From JBBCJM01 sp037190175 (GTDB taxonomy: Bacteria > Pseudomonadota > Alphaproteobacteria > Rhodobacterales > Rhodobacteraceae), in assembly GCA_037190175.1 (NCBI GenBank), contig JBBCJM010000050.1, forward strand, positions 1-6,390: a stretch of DNA of 6,390 nt, written 5' to 3'. Shown here in pieces: positions 1-5,163 of this stretch; the first letter of the stretch is position 1; each line of letters begins with the position of its first letter. The position numbers and the translations under genes are program-made. The notes below the pieces were generated by a model. It searched no databases. It was not told the DNA's origin and worked only from the letters and a program-made list of their open reading frames with translations.

Positions 1-57
1 CTTGCACGGCGGCGAGGCCGGTCTGTGCCGTCACGATCCCGCCCCGATGCCGGCGAA

Positions 58-85
58 TTGTCCGGCGGAACTATCCCGACATAAA
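58..85 (+). promoter_or_regulatory. Candidate sigma-70-type promoter for hemP unit
   Basis: TTGTCC at 58-63 (4 of 6 matches to TTGACA) and CATAAA at 80-85 (4 of 6 to TATAAT) are separated by 16 bases. The surrounding 60 bases are AT-richer than the rest of the leader. The -10 candidate falls inside the CCGA-N9-TCGG inverted repeat, so a protein bound there would block RNA polymerase. It is a weak match and no start site can be placed from sequence. Confidence 0.3.
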
Positions 86-92
86 GAATCGG
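76..92. promoter_or_regulatory. Candidate IscR/Iron-Rhodo-box operator upstream of hemP
   Basis: CCGA (76-79), nine bases with a central AAA, and TCGG (89-92) form an inverted repeat. The E. coli IscR type-1 consensus has the form YYGA-N9-TCRR with a central WWW, so spacing and half-sites agree, although the inner positions match only partly. Rhodobacterales are proposed to use an IscR-like protein at the Iron-Rhodo-box of iron-uptake genes. A second exact CCGA-N9-TCGG stands before the di-heme cytochrome operon at 2616-2636. A by-eye scan of the whole window found no third copy. The regulator's identity is inferred. Confidence 0.45.
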
Positions 93-163
93 CCTTTACA
101 GCCAAGCCTTTTTGTCGGATTTTCGCGGCACCCCGCCAACCCGCGACTCTCGGGGAAGCCACG

Positions 164-199
164 ATGACCACGCCCACCAGAGTCCGCCGCGAGGCATGA
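164..199 (+). CDS. Possible 11-codon upstream ORF before hemP
   Basis: The ATG at 164 is preceded by GGGGAAG (152-158), a fair ribosome binding site five bases away. It encodes MTTPTRVRREA. Its TGA (197-199) overlaps an ATG at 196-198 in an ATGA junction, and that ATG is in frame with hemP, giving a 17-residue N-terminal extension. This could be a leader peptide that couples translation into hemP, or a chance ORF in GC-rich DNA. The peptide has no recognisable motif. Confidence 0.25.
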   Translation: MTTPTRVRREA

Positions 200-246
200 C
201 ACGGCGACCGCCGCCTTCCCCGCTTCCGCCTTCGGGAAACCATGCC

Positions 247-408
247 ATGAACGCCCCCGTCGAGATGCAGTCGTTCGCCCCGCCCACCGTCCCCGTCCAC
301 GACGCGGTGGCGCTGACCAAGGGGGGCCCCTTGGCCCATATCCAGCTGAACGATCAGACCTATGCGCTGCGGATCACCCGGGCCGGGAAGCTGATCCTGA
401 CCAAGTAA
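247..408 (+). CDS. hemP: Hemin uptake protein HemP
   Basis: This 53-residue protein ends in the family signature: residues around HIQLNDQTYALRITRAGKLILTK match the HemP domain, including the near-invariant LR-T--GKLILTK tail. HemP-family proteins are small and are encoded with heme or iron uptake genes. HmuP in rhizobia and Burkholderia is reported to help activate heme-receptor expression, so the role may be regulatory rather than transport. I chose ATG 247 because the family usually begins close to the conserved block and the upstream residues are low-complexity Pro/Ser. An in-frame ATG at 196 would give 70 residues and cannot be excluded; the SD before 247 is weak. The gene is first in a unit with the imelysin gene (18 bases apart) and bfd. 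No heme receptor or heme ABC transporter gene lies in the window. Confidence 0.9.
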   Translation: MNAPVEMQSFAPPTVPVHDAVALTKGGPLAHIQLNDQTYALRITRAGKLILTK

Positions 409-426
409 TCCCTGAAGGACACCTCC

Positions 427-1686
427 ATGAAGCGCCTGCTCGCCGCCGCCCTGCTCACCACGGCCCTGACCGCCACGCCGCTGCTGGCGGCCGACCCGGC
501 GGCGGTGGTGTCCACCTATGCCGACATCGCGGCGGCGGCCTATGGCGACAGCCTGACCACCGCGCAGGCGCTGCAAGCGGCGGTGGATGCGCTGATCGCG
601 GCGCCGTCGGATGCCACGCTGGCGGCGGCGAAAGCCGCCTGGCTGGCGGCGCGGGTGCCCTATCAGCAGACCGAGTTCTACCGCTTCGGCAACGCCATCG
701 TCGACGACTGGGAGGGCCGGGTGAACGCCTGGCCGCTCGACGAGGGGCTGATCGACTATGTGGCCCCCGACACCGCCACCAACGAGGAAAACGCGCTGGC
801 CGCGCTGAACGTGGTCGCCACGCCGGTCTTTACGCTCTCGGGGGTGGAGATCGACGCGACCGCGATCACGCCCGCCCTGATCGCCGAAACCCTGCACGAG
901 GCCGACGGGATCGAGGCGAACGTCGCCTCGGGCTACCACGCCATCGAATTCCTGCTCTGGGGCCAGGATCTGAACGGCACCGCGGCGGGCGCGGGTGCCC
1001 GGCCCTTCACCGACTATGTGCAGGGTGACGGCTGCACCGGCGGCAACTGCGACCGCCGCGCGGCCTATCTGAAGGCCGCCACCGACCTGCTGGTCAGCGA
1101 TCTGGAGGAAATGGCGACCGCTTGGGCCGAGGGCGGCGAGGGCCGCGCCGCCGTGACCGCCGATCCGCAGGCGGGCCTCTTGGCCATGCTGACCGGCATG
1201 GGCAGCCTGTCCTACGGCGAACAGGCGGGCGAGCGGATGAAGCTGGGCCTGATGCTGAACGACCCCGAGGAGGAGCACGACTGCTTCTCGGACAACACCC
1301 ACAACAGCCACTATTACGATGGCCTGGGCATCCGCAACGTCTACCTCGGCAGCTATACCCGGGTGGATGGCAGCACGGTGTCGGGCCCCTCGCTATCCGA
1401 TCTGGTGGCGGCGCGCGATGCGGCGGTGGATGCGGAGCTGAAATCCGATCTCGACGCCTCGGTCGACGCGCTGAAGGCCATCGTCACCGCGGCCGAAGGC
1501 GGCTTCGCCTATGACATGATGCTGGAGCCCGGCAACAAGCAGGGCGAGGCGCTGATCATGGGCGCCGTCGACGCGCTGGTGAAACAGACCGGCGCCATCG
1601 AACGCGCCGTCGCCGCCCTCGGCCTGTCCAAGATCGCCTTCGAGGGGTCGGACAGCCTCGACAACCCCTCCGCCGTCTTCCAGTGA
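427..1686 (+). CDS. Imelysin-like periplasmic iron-regulated protein (M75 family, IrpA type)
   Basis: The protein has 419 residues. It starts with a Sec signal peptide (MKRLLAAALL..., probable cleavage near residue 21-22), and GAAGGA at 414-419 supports this ATG. The signature GYHAIEFLLWG gives the imelysin GxHxxE motif with His171 and Glu174, thought to bind metal. The block DPEEEHDCFSDNTHNSHYYD (279-298) is typical of the long IrpA-type imelysins and is rich in acidic and His residues. Cys203 and Cys208 could form a local disulfide; Cys286 is in the second block. Imelysin-like proteins are linked to iron uptake, but their biochemistry is unsettled and the old peptidase label (ICMP/M75) is not well supported for this group. 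It should act in the periplasm or at the outer membrane. Position between hemP and bfd implies induction by low iron. A second, shorter imelysin is encoded at 4207. Confidence 0.92.
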   Translation: MKRLLAAALLTTALTATPLLAADPAAVVSTYADIAAAAYGDSLTTAQALQAAVDALIAAPSDATLAAAKAAWLAARVPYQQTEFYRFGNAIVDDWEGRVNAWPLDEGLIDYVAPDTATNEENALAALNVVATPVFTLSGVEIDATAITPALIAETLHEADGIEANVASGYHAIEFLLWGQDLNGTAAGAGARPFTDYVQGDGCTGGNCDRRAAYLKAATDLLVSDLEEMATAWAEGGEGRAAVTADPQAGLLAMLTGMGSLSYGEQAGERMKLGLMLNDPEEEHDCFSDNTHNSHYYDGLGIRNVYLGSYTRVDGSTVSGPSLSDLVAARDAAVDAELKSDLDASVDALKAIVTAAEGGFAYDMMLEPGNKQGEALIMGAVDALVKQTGAIERAVAALGLSKIAFEGSDSLDNPSAVFQ

Positions 1687-1693
1687 GCCTGAA

Positions 1694-1948
1694 ATGATCG
1701 TCTGCCACTGCCAATCCATCAGCGACCACGACATCCGCGCCTCGGTGGACTGGATGCGCGCAGCCGATCCCGACACCATCATCACCCCCGGCAAGATCTA
1801 CCACGCGCTCGGCAAGCGCGCGGATTGCGGGGGGTGCATGCCCTTGTTCCTCGACACGATGCGGGGCTGCGACAGCTTCGGCGTGGCGGGCACCGAGCGG
1901 CCCCCGGTGCTGCGCCCGTCGCTGGTCCGGCTGGCCAAGGCAAAATAG
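1694..1948 (+). CDS. bfd: Bacterioferritin-associated ferredoxin Bfd ([2Fe-2S])
   Basis: This 84-residue protein has the BFD-type [2Fe-2S] cysteine pattern C-x-C (Cys4, Cys6) and C-x-x-C (Cys45, Cys48) at the expected spacing. Bfd passes electrons to the heme of bacterioferritin, which reduces stored Fe(III) and lets iron leave. It works in the cytoplasm with the bfr product encoded just downstream. It starts seven bases after the imelysin stop with no clear SD, so translation is probably coupled to the upstream gene. Classical Bfd is about 64 residues; here about 20 extra residues follow the domain and end in a basic stretch (RPSLVRLAKAK). Placement with hemP and the imelysin gene, ahead of the Irr-box, suggests expression in low iron, when release from storage is needed. 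Confidence 0.93.
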   Translation: MIVCHCQSISDHDIRASVDWMRAADPDTIITPGKIYHALGKRADCGGCMPLFLDTMRGCDSFGVAGTERPPVLRPSLVRLAKAK

Positions 1949-1963
1949 AGCGTTTCGGTCGAG

Positions 1964-1980
1964 TTTAGAATTATTCTAAA
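1964..1980. promoter_or_regulatory. Irr-box / iron control element (ICE) upstream of bfr
   Basis: TTTAGAATTATTCTAAA is a perfect palindrome with 7-base arms and a 3-base centre. It matches the ICE motif bound by Irr in Rhizobiales and Rhodobacterales (TTTAGAA-N3-TTCTAAA). It lies 15 bases after the bfd stop and 91 bases before the bfr ATG. TAGAAT at 1966-1971 inside it resembles a -10 element, so Irr binding would probably block bfr transcription. In alphaproteobacteria Irr is active in low iron and represses storage genes such as bfr and mbfA, which fits this position. Such an AT-rich palindrome is conspicuous in this GC-rich window. Confidence 0.88.
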
Positions 1981-1986
1981 AAAGTG

Positions 1987-2013
1987 CTCCGCCCCATGGA
2001 CAGGGGAACGGAG
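1987..2013 (+). other. GC-rich hairpin in the bfd-bfr gap
   Basis: CTCCGCCCC (1987-1995) pairs with GGGG (2003-2006) and CGGAG (2009-2013), leaving a 7-base loop and a 2-base AA bulge. It lies six bases after the Irr-box. It could terminate transcripts coming from bfd, which would separate the hemP-imelysin-bfd unit from bfr, or fold in the 5' leader of bfr mRNA. There is no U-tract directly after it, so intrinsic termination is uncertain. Confidence 0.35.
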
Positions 2014-2071
2014 GCGCCCTAATTTGGTTTCCAACGTAGTCGGCAACCCGCCAGCACCGAAGGAGACCGCC

Positions 2072-2557
2072 ATGAAGGGCGACGCAAAGGTCATCGAATA
2101 TCTCAACGCCGCGCTGCGGTCGGAGCTTACCGCCGTCAGCCAGTATTGGCTGCACTTCCGCCTGCAAGAGGATTGGGGTCTCGGCAGTCTCGCCGCCAAG
2201 TCGCGCGCCGAGTCGATCGAGGAGATGCACCACGCCGACAAGCTGATCGCCCGCATCATCTTCCTCGAAGGCCACCCGAACCTGCAAAAGCTGGATCCGC
2301 TGCGCATCGGCCAGACCGTCAAGGAAACGCTGGAGGCCGATCTGGCCGCCGAACATGGCGCCCGCACGCTCTATATCGAGGCGCGCCGCTATTGCGACGA
2401 GGCGGGTGATTACGTCAGCCGCGCGCTGTTCGACGAGTTGCTGGCGGACGAGGAAGGCCACATCGACTTCCTGGAAACCCAGCTGGGCCTGTTCGACAAG
2501 CTGGGCGACGAGCGCTATTCGCTGCTGAACGCCCTGCCCGCGAACGAGGCGGAGTAG
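2072..2557 (+). CDS. bfr: Bacterioferritin (heme-containing, ferroxidase-active)
   Basis: This 161-residue protein is normal length for Bfr. Every ferroxidase ligand known from E. coli Bfr is present at the same number: Glu18, Glu51, His54, Glu94, Glu127 and His130. Met52, the axial ligand that clamps heme between two subunits, is present, as is Tyr25. It should therefore be a self-sufficient heme-binding, iron-oxidising subunit, and 24 of these would build the iron-storage shell in the cytoplasm. AGGAG at 2061-2065, six bases before the ATG, fixes the start at 2072. An upstream in-frame TTG at 2024 lacks a proper SD. The partner ferredoxin gene bfd lies just upstream, but the Irr-box between them implies a separate promoter for bfr, repressed by Irr in low iron. 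A strong hairpin follows the gene. Confidence 0.98.
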   Translation: MKGDAKVIEYLNAALRSELTAVSQYWLHFRLQEDWGLGSLAAKSRAESIEEMHHADKLIARIIFLEGHPNLQKLDPLRIGQTVKETLEADLAAEHGARTLYIEARRYCDEAGDYVSRALFDELLADEEGHIDFLETQLGLFDKLGDERYSLLNALPANEAE

Positions 2558-2570
2558 GCCGCAGCGCCCG

Positions 2571-2589
2571 GGCGCCCCGGCGGGGCGCC
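2571..2589 (+). terminator. Probable terminator hairpin after bfr
   Basis: GGCGCCCC (2571-2578) and GGGGCGCC (2582-2589) form a perfect 8-bp stem with a 3-base loop, 13 bases after the bfr stop. No run of T follows, so it is either a U-less terminator or a 3'-end stabilising hairpin. It sits between bfr and the next promoter region. Confidence 0.5.
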
Positions 2590-2615
2590 TGAGGCGTGCC
2601 GCCGCAGCCGCATGA

Positions 2616-2636
2616 ATCCGATTGAAAAGGTCGGAT
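2616..2636. promoter_or_regulatory. Candidate IscR/Iron-Rhodo-box operator upstream of di-heme operon
   Basis: ATCCGA (2616-2621), nine bases with a central AAA, and TCGGAT (2631-2636) form a perfect 6-base-arm inverted repeat ending 33 bases before the cytochrome ATG. Its core CCGA-N9-TCGG is identical in layout to the site upstream of hemP (76-92), and longer here. It fits the YYGA-N9-TCRR form of IscR type-1 sites. TTGAAA at 2622-2627 could be a -35 element inside the repeat, but no convincing -10 follows. Function and regulator are inferred. Confidence 0.5.
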
Positions 2637-2647
2637 AGCGGCGCGAC

Positions 2648-2664
2648 AAGGAGGCGAAAGGAGG
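2648..2664 (+). promoter_or_regulatory. Tandem Shine-Dalgarno sequences before di-heme cytochrome
   Basis: AAGGAGG occurs twice, at 2648-2654 and within AAAGGAGG at 2657-2664, nine bases apart. The second is five bases from ATG 2670 and decides that start over the upstream in-frame candidate at 2622. No ATG is suitably placed after the first copy, so it may only raise local ribosome binding. Confidence 0.75.
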
Positions 2665-2669
2665 CAGCC

Positions 2670-4181
2670 ATGCGCCTCAGCTCCTTTTTCCTCTGTGCTG
2701 CCCTGATCCCCGGCGCCGCCTTGGCGCAGGGGCTGGACGACCGGCACCTGCCCGTGATCCCCCGCACGGCCGAGGAGGCCGCGCGGATCGCCGCCATCCT
2801 CGCGCCGCCCACGGATTTCACCAAACCCGAGCCGTTCGAGACCCATCCCGCCGGTGCCGCCACCGTGCGGGCCCGGCGTAATGCTGACGCCTTCTCGCAG
2901 CTGTCGGGCAACATGCCCTTTGCCCGCGAGATGGATTTCAAGCTGGGCAACGCGCTGTTCCGCAAGACCTGGGTCGCGGCGCCTGCCTCCACCCAAGGGT
3001 CGGACGGGTTGGGGCCGCTGCTGAACGCGCGCGGCTGCCAGGACTGCCACCTGAAGGACGGCCGCGGCCACCCGCCCGAGGGGCCCGAGGATGGCCGGGT
3101 GTCGATGTTCTTGCGGCTGTCGATCCCCGGCGGCACGGCCGAGGAGATCGAGGGCTGGCTGGCCACCCGCCCCGACCCGACCTATGGCGGGCAGTTGCAG
3201 GATCTGGCCATCCCCGGCCATGCCGCCGAGGGGCGGATGGAAATCACCTATACCGAACAAACGGTTACGCTGGCCGATGGCCTTACCGTTTCGCTGCGGG
3301 TGCCGGAGTATGCCTTCGTCAACCCCGGTTATGGCCCCCCTGATCCCAACCTGATGCTCTCCCCCCGCGTCGCCCCCCAGATGATCGGGCTGGGGCTGCT
3401 GGAGGCGATCCCGGCGGCCGACATCCTCGCCCGCGAGGACCCGGACGATGCCGATGGCGACGGCATCTCGGGCCGGGCGCAGATCGTGCCTTCGGTGGAA
3501 TACGGCGTGCCGATGCTGGGCCGCTTCGGGCTCAAGGGCGGCGCCCCCACGGTGCGCGAGCAATCGGCAGCGGCGTTTTCCGGCGACATGGGCCTGTCCA
3601 CCCCGCTGCATCCCGATCCGTGGGGCGACTGCTCCGAGGCCCAGACCGCCTGCCGAACCGCGCCCACCGGGCAGGAACCCGGCATCCGCGACGGGCTGGA
3701 GGTGGACGCCCGCAGTCTGGATCTCGTCACCTTCTACGCCCGCAACCTCGCCGTGCCGGAGCGGCGCAAGCTGGACGACCCGCAGGTGCTGCGCGGCAAG
3801 GCGGTGTTCTACAGCCTGAACTGTCAGGCTTGCCACACCCCCAAACACGTCACCCACCGCCTGCAGGACCAGCCCGAGCAGAGCTTCCAGCTGATCTGGC
3901 CCTACACCGACCTCTTGCTGCACGATATGGGCGAGGGGCTGGCCGACCACCGCCCCGAGGGCCGCGCGACAGGCAGCGAATGGAAAACCCCGCCGCTCTG
4001 GGGCATCGGGCTGACGAAACTGGTTTCCGGCCACACGTATTTCCTGCACGATGGCCGCGCGCGTTCGCTGCTGGAAGCCGTCCTGTGGCACGGCGGCGAG
4101 GCGCAGGCGGCCCGCGATGGCGTGGTGGGCCTGCCGACCGAGGACCGCGACGCCCTGATCGCCTTTCTGGAGAGCCTGTGA
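2670..4181 (+). CDS. Periplasmic di-heme cytochrome c, DUF1111 (DHOR) family
   Basis: The protein has 503 residues and a Sec signal peptide (MRLSSFFLCAALIPGAALA, cleaved after Ala19). Two CxxCH heme c sites are present: CQDCH (123-127) and CQACH (385-389). Family landmarks are the GLGPLLNARGCQDCHLKDGRG block, RFGLKGGAPTVREQ and FSGDMGLST in the middle, TPPLWGIG (440-446), and LHDGRARSLLEAVLWHGGEA (459-478). This matches the di-heme oxidoreductase family DUF1111, often labelled putative peroxidase or thiol oxidoreductase, with a MauG/CcpA-like two-heme plan. The reaction is not established; periplasmic electron transfer to or from iron or a partner protein is plausible. It heads an operon with an imelysin-like gene and a DUF1513 gene, a set found in other proteobacteria, and stands after a candidate iron-responsive operator. 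Confidence 0.92.
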   Translation: MRLSSFFLCAALIPGAALAQGLDDRHLPVIPRTAEEAARIAAILAPPTDFTKPEPFETHPAGAATVRARRNADAFSQLSGNMPFAREMDFKLGNALFRKTWVAAPASTQGSDGLGPLLNARGCQDCHLKDGRGHPPEGPEDGRVSMFLRLSIPGGTAEEIEGWLATRPDPTYGGQLQDLAIPGHAAEGRMEITYTEQTVTLADGLTVSLRVPEYAFVNPGYGPPDPNLMLSPRVAPQMIGLGLLEAIPAADILAREDPDDADGDGISGRAQIVPSVEYGVPMLGRFGLKGGAPTVREQSAAAFSGDMGLSTPLHPDPWGDCSEAQTACRTAPTGQEPGIRDGLEVDARSLDLVTFYARNLAVPERRKLDDPQVLRGKAVFYSLNCQACHTPKHVTHRLQDQPEQSFQLIWPYTDLLLHDMGEGLADHRPEGRATGSEWKTPPLWGIGLTKLVSGHTYFLHDGRARSLLEAVLWHGGEAQAARDGVVGLPTEDRDALIAFLESL

Positions 4182-4206
4182 TGCGCCCCCCCAAGGACCA
4201 CCCCTG

Positions 4207-5160
4207 ATGCGCTGGCTCGCCGCCCTGGTACTGCTGGCCCTCCCCGCACAGGCCGGGGTGCCCGAGGCGCTGGCGCGGATCGGCGCGGATTATGGCCGGT
4301 TCGCCGAGGCCACTCAGGCGCTGGATACCGCGGCGCAAACCTCGTGCGAAGGGCTGGAGGCTCCCTTCCATACCGCCTGGGATGCCTGGCTGCACGTCGC
4401 CCAGATCCGCATCGGCCCGGTGGAGGATCAAGGCCGCGCGCTCGCCATCGCCTTCTGGCCCGACCCCAAGGGGCTGGGCGCCAAGGCGCAGCGCGGGCTG
4501 CTGACCGGCGATCCGGCGGTGCTGGCCCCCGAGCGTTTCGCGGAACAGTCGGTGGCGGCGCGCGGGTTCTCCGGGCTGGAGCGGCTGCTGTTCCCCGCCG
4601 ATCCGCCCGCCGCCGACCCCTGCCCGCTGATCCGCGCCACCGCGCACGATCTTGCCCGCATGGCGGCAGATACGGCCTCTGCCTGGCCCGCCTTTGCAGA
4701 CACGCTGGCCAACCCCGGCGCCCCCGGCAGCACCCGCTACCTGACCGGGCAGGAGGCGGCGCAGGCCCTGCTCACCCAACTGGCCACCGCGCTGGAATTC
4801 ACCGCCGACCAGCGCCTCGGCCGCCCGATGGGCAGCTTCGACCAGCCCCGCCCCGAACGTGCCGAAGCGCGCGCCAGCGGGCGCAGCCTGCGCAATATCG
4901 CGCAAGTGCTGGAGGCCGCGCGCGCCATGGCGCTGGACCTGCTGCCCGAGGCGCCGCGCACCCGCGCCGCTTTCGACAAGGCCATCGCCCGCGCCGCCGC
5001 GCTGGACGATCCGGTGCTGGCCGGCACCGCCACCCCGCAAGGGCGCCTCAAGGTGGAAATCCTGCAAACCGCCATCCGCGAGGCGCGCGCCGCGATGCTG
5101 GCGGAGATCGCCCCGCATTTCGGCGTGGGTCTGGGCTTCAATGCGCTGGACGGGGACTGA
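4207..5160 (+). CDS. Second imelysin-like protein, motif His replaced by Ser
   Basis: The protein has 317 residues with a Sec signal peptide (MRWLAALVLLALPAQA, cleaved after Ala16). AAGGA at 4193-4197 supports the start. It is mostly helical in appearance and has imelysin landmarks: FHTAWDAWLHVAQIRIGPVED near residues 54-74, FWPDPKGLG, and RGFSGLERLLF at 119-129. That last block aligns with GYHAIEFLLWG of the upstream imelysin, so the GxHxxE His is Ser122 while Glu125 is kept. Cys47 and Cys139 are the only cysteines of the mature protein and could form a disulfide. It is about 100 residues shorter than the first imelysin and lacks the acidic/His DPEEEHDCFSDNTH block. It belongs to the imelysin subgroup encoded with DUF1111 and DUF1513. 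It probably acts in the periplasm; without the motif His it may be a structural or protein-binding partner rather than a metal site. Confidence 0.87.
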   Translation: MRWLAALVLLALPAQAGVPEALARIGADYGRFAEATQALDTAAQTSCEGLEAPFHTAWDAWLHVAQIRIGPVEDQGRALAIAFWPDPKGLGAKAQRGLLTGDPAVLAPERFAEQSVAARGFSGLERLLFPADPPAADPCPLIRATAHDLARMAADTASAWPAFADTLANPGAPGSTRYLTGQEAAQALLTQLATALEFTADQRLGRPMGSFDQPRPERAEARASGRSLRNIAQVLEAARAMALDLLPEAPRTRAAFDKAIARAAALDDPVLAGTATPQGRLKVEILQTAIREARAAMLAEIAPHFGVGLGFNALDGD

Positions 5161-5163
5161 GCC

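Noticed and set aside
1..34. Possible start of a divergent gene on the minus strand (GTG at 34, VTAQTGLAAVQ)
   Set aside because: Only 11 codons are visible, it uses a GTG, and the upstream GGCGGGA is a weak SD. It is plausible but not supportable from this window.
1..84. Possible C-terminal end of a + strand gene in frame 1, stopping at TAA 82-84
   Set aside because: The 27 codons are Arg/Ser/Pro-rich and match nothing. The putative promoter and operator overlap its end.
31..1311. 426-codon minus-strand open frame opposite hemP and the imelysin gene
   Set aside because: It is a low-complexity shadow of the imelysin coding frame, with no signal peptide, SD or motif.
1445..1462. Near-copies of CCGA/TCGG at spacing 10 (1445) and spacing 8 (4805)
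   Set aside because: The spacing is off by one and both lie inside coding sequence, so they are not counted as operator sites.
1996..2022. Nine-codon ORF (MDRGTEAP) in the bfr leader
   Set aside because: It has no SD and its ATG lies in the loop of the GC-rich hairpin; chance is the simplest explanation.
2024..2034. TTGG-TTT-CCAA inverted repeat in the bfr leader
   Set aside because: The stem is only four base pairs and has no known motif.
2024..2071. N-terminal extension of bfr from TTG 2024
   Set aside because: The AGGAG at 2061-2065 serves ATG 2072, and numbering from 2072 reproduces the E. coli ligand positions exactly.
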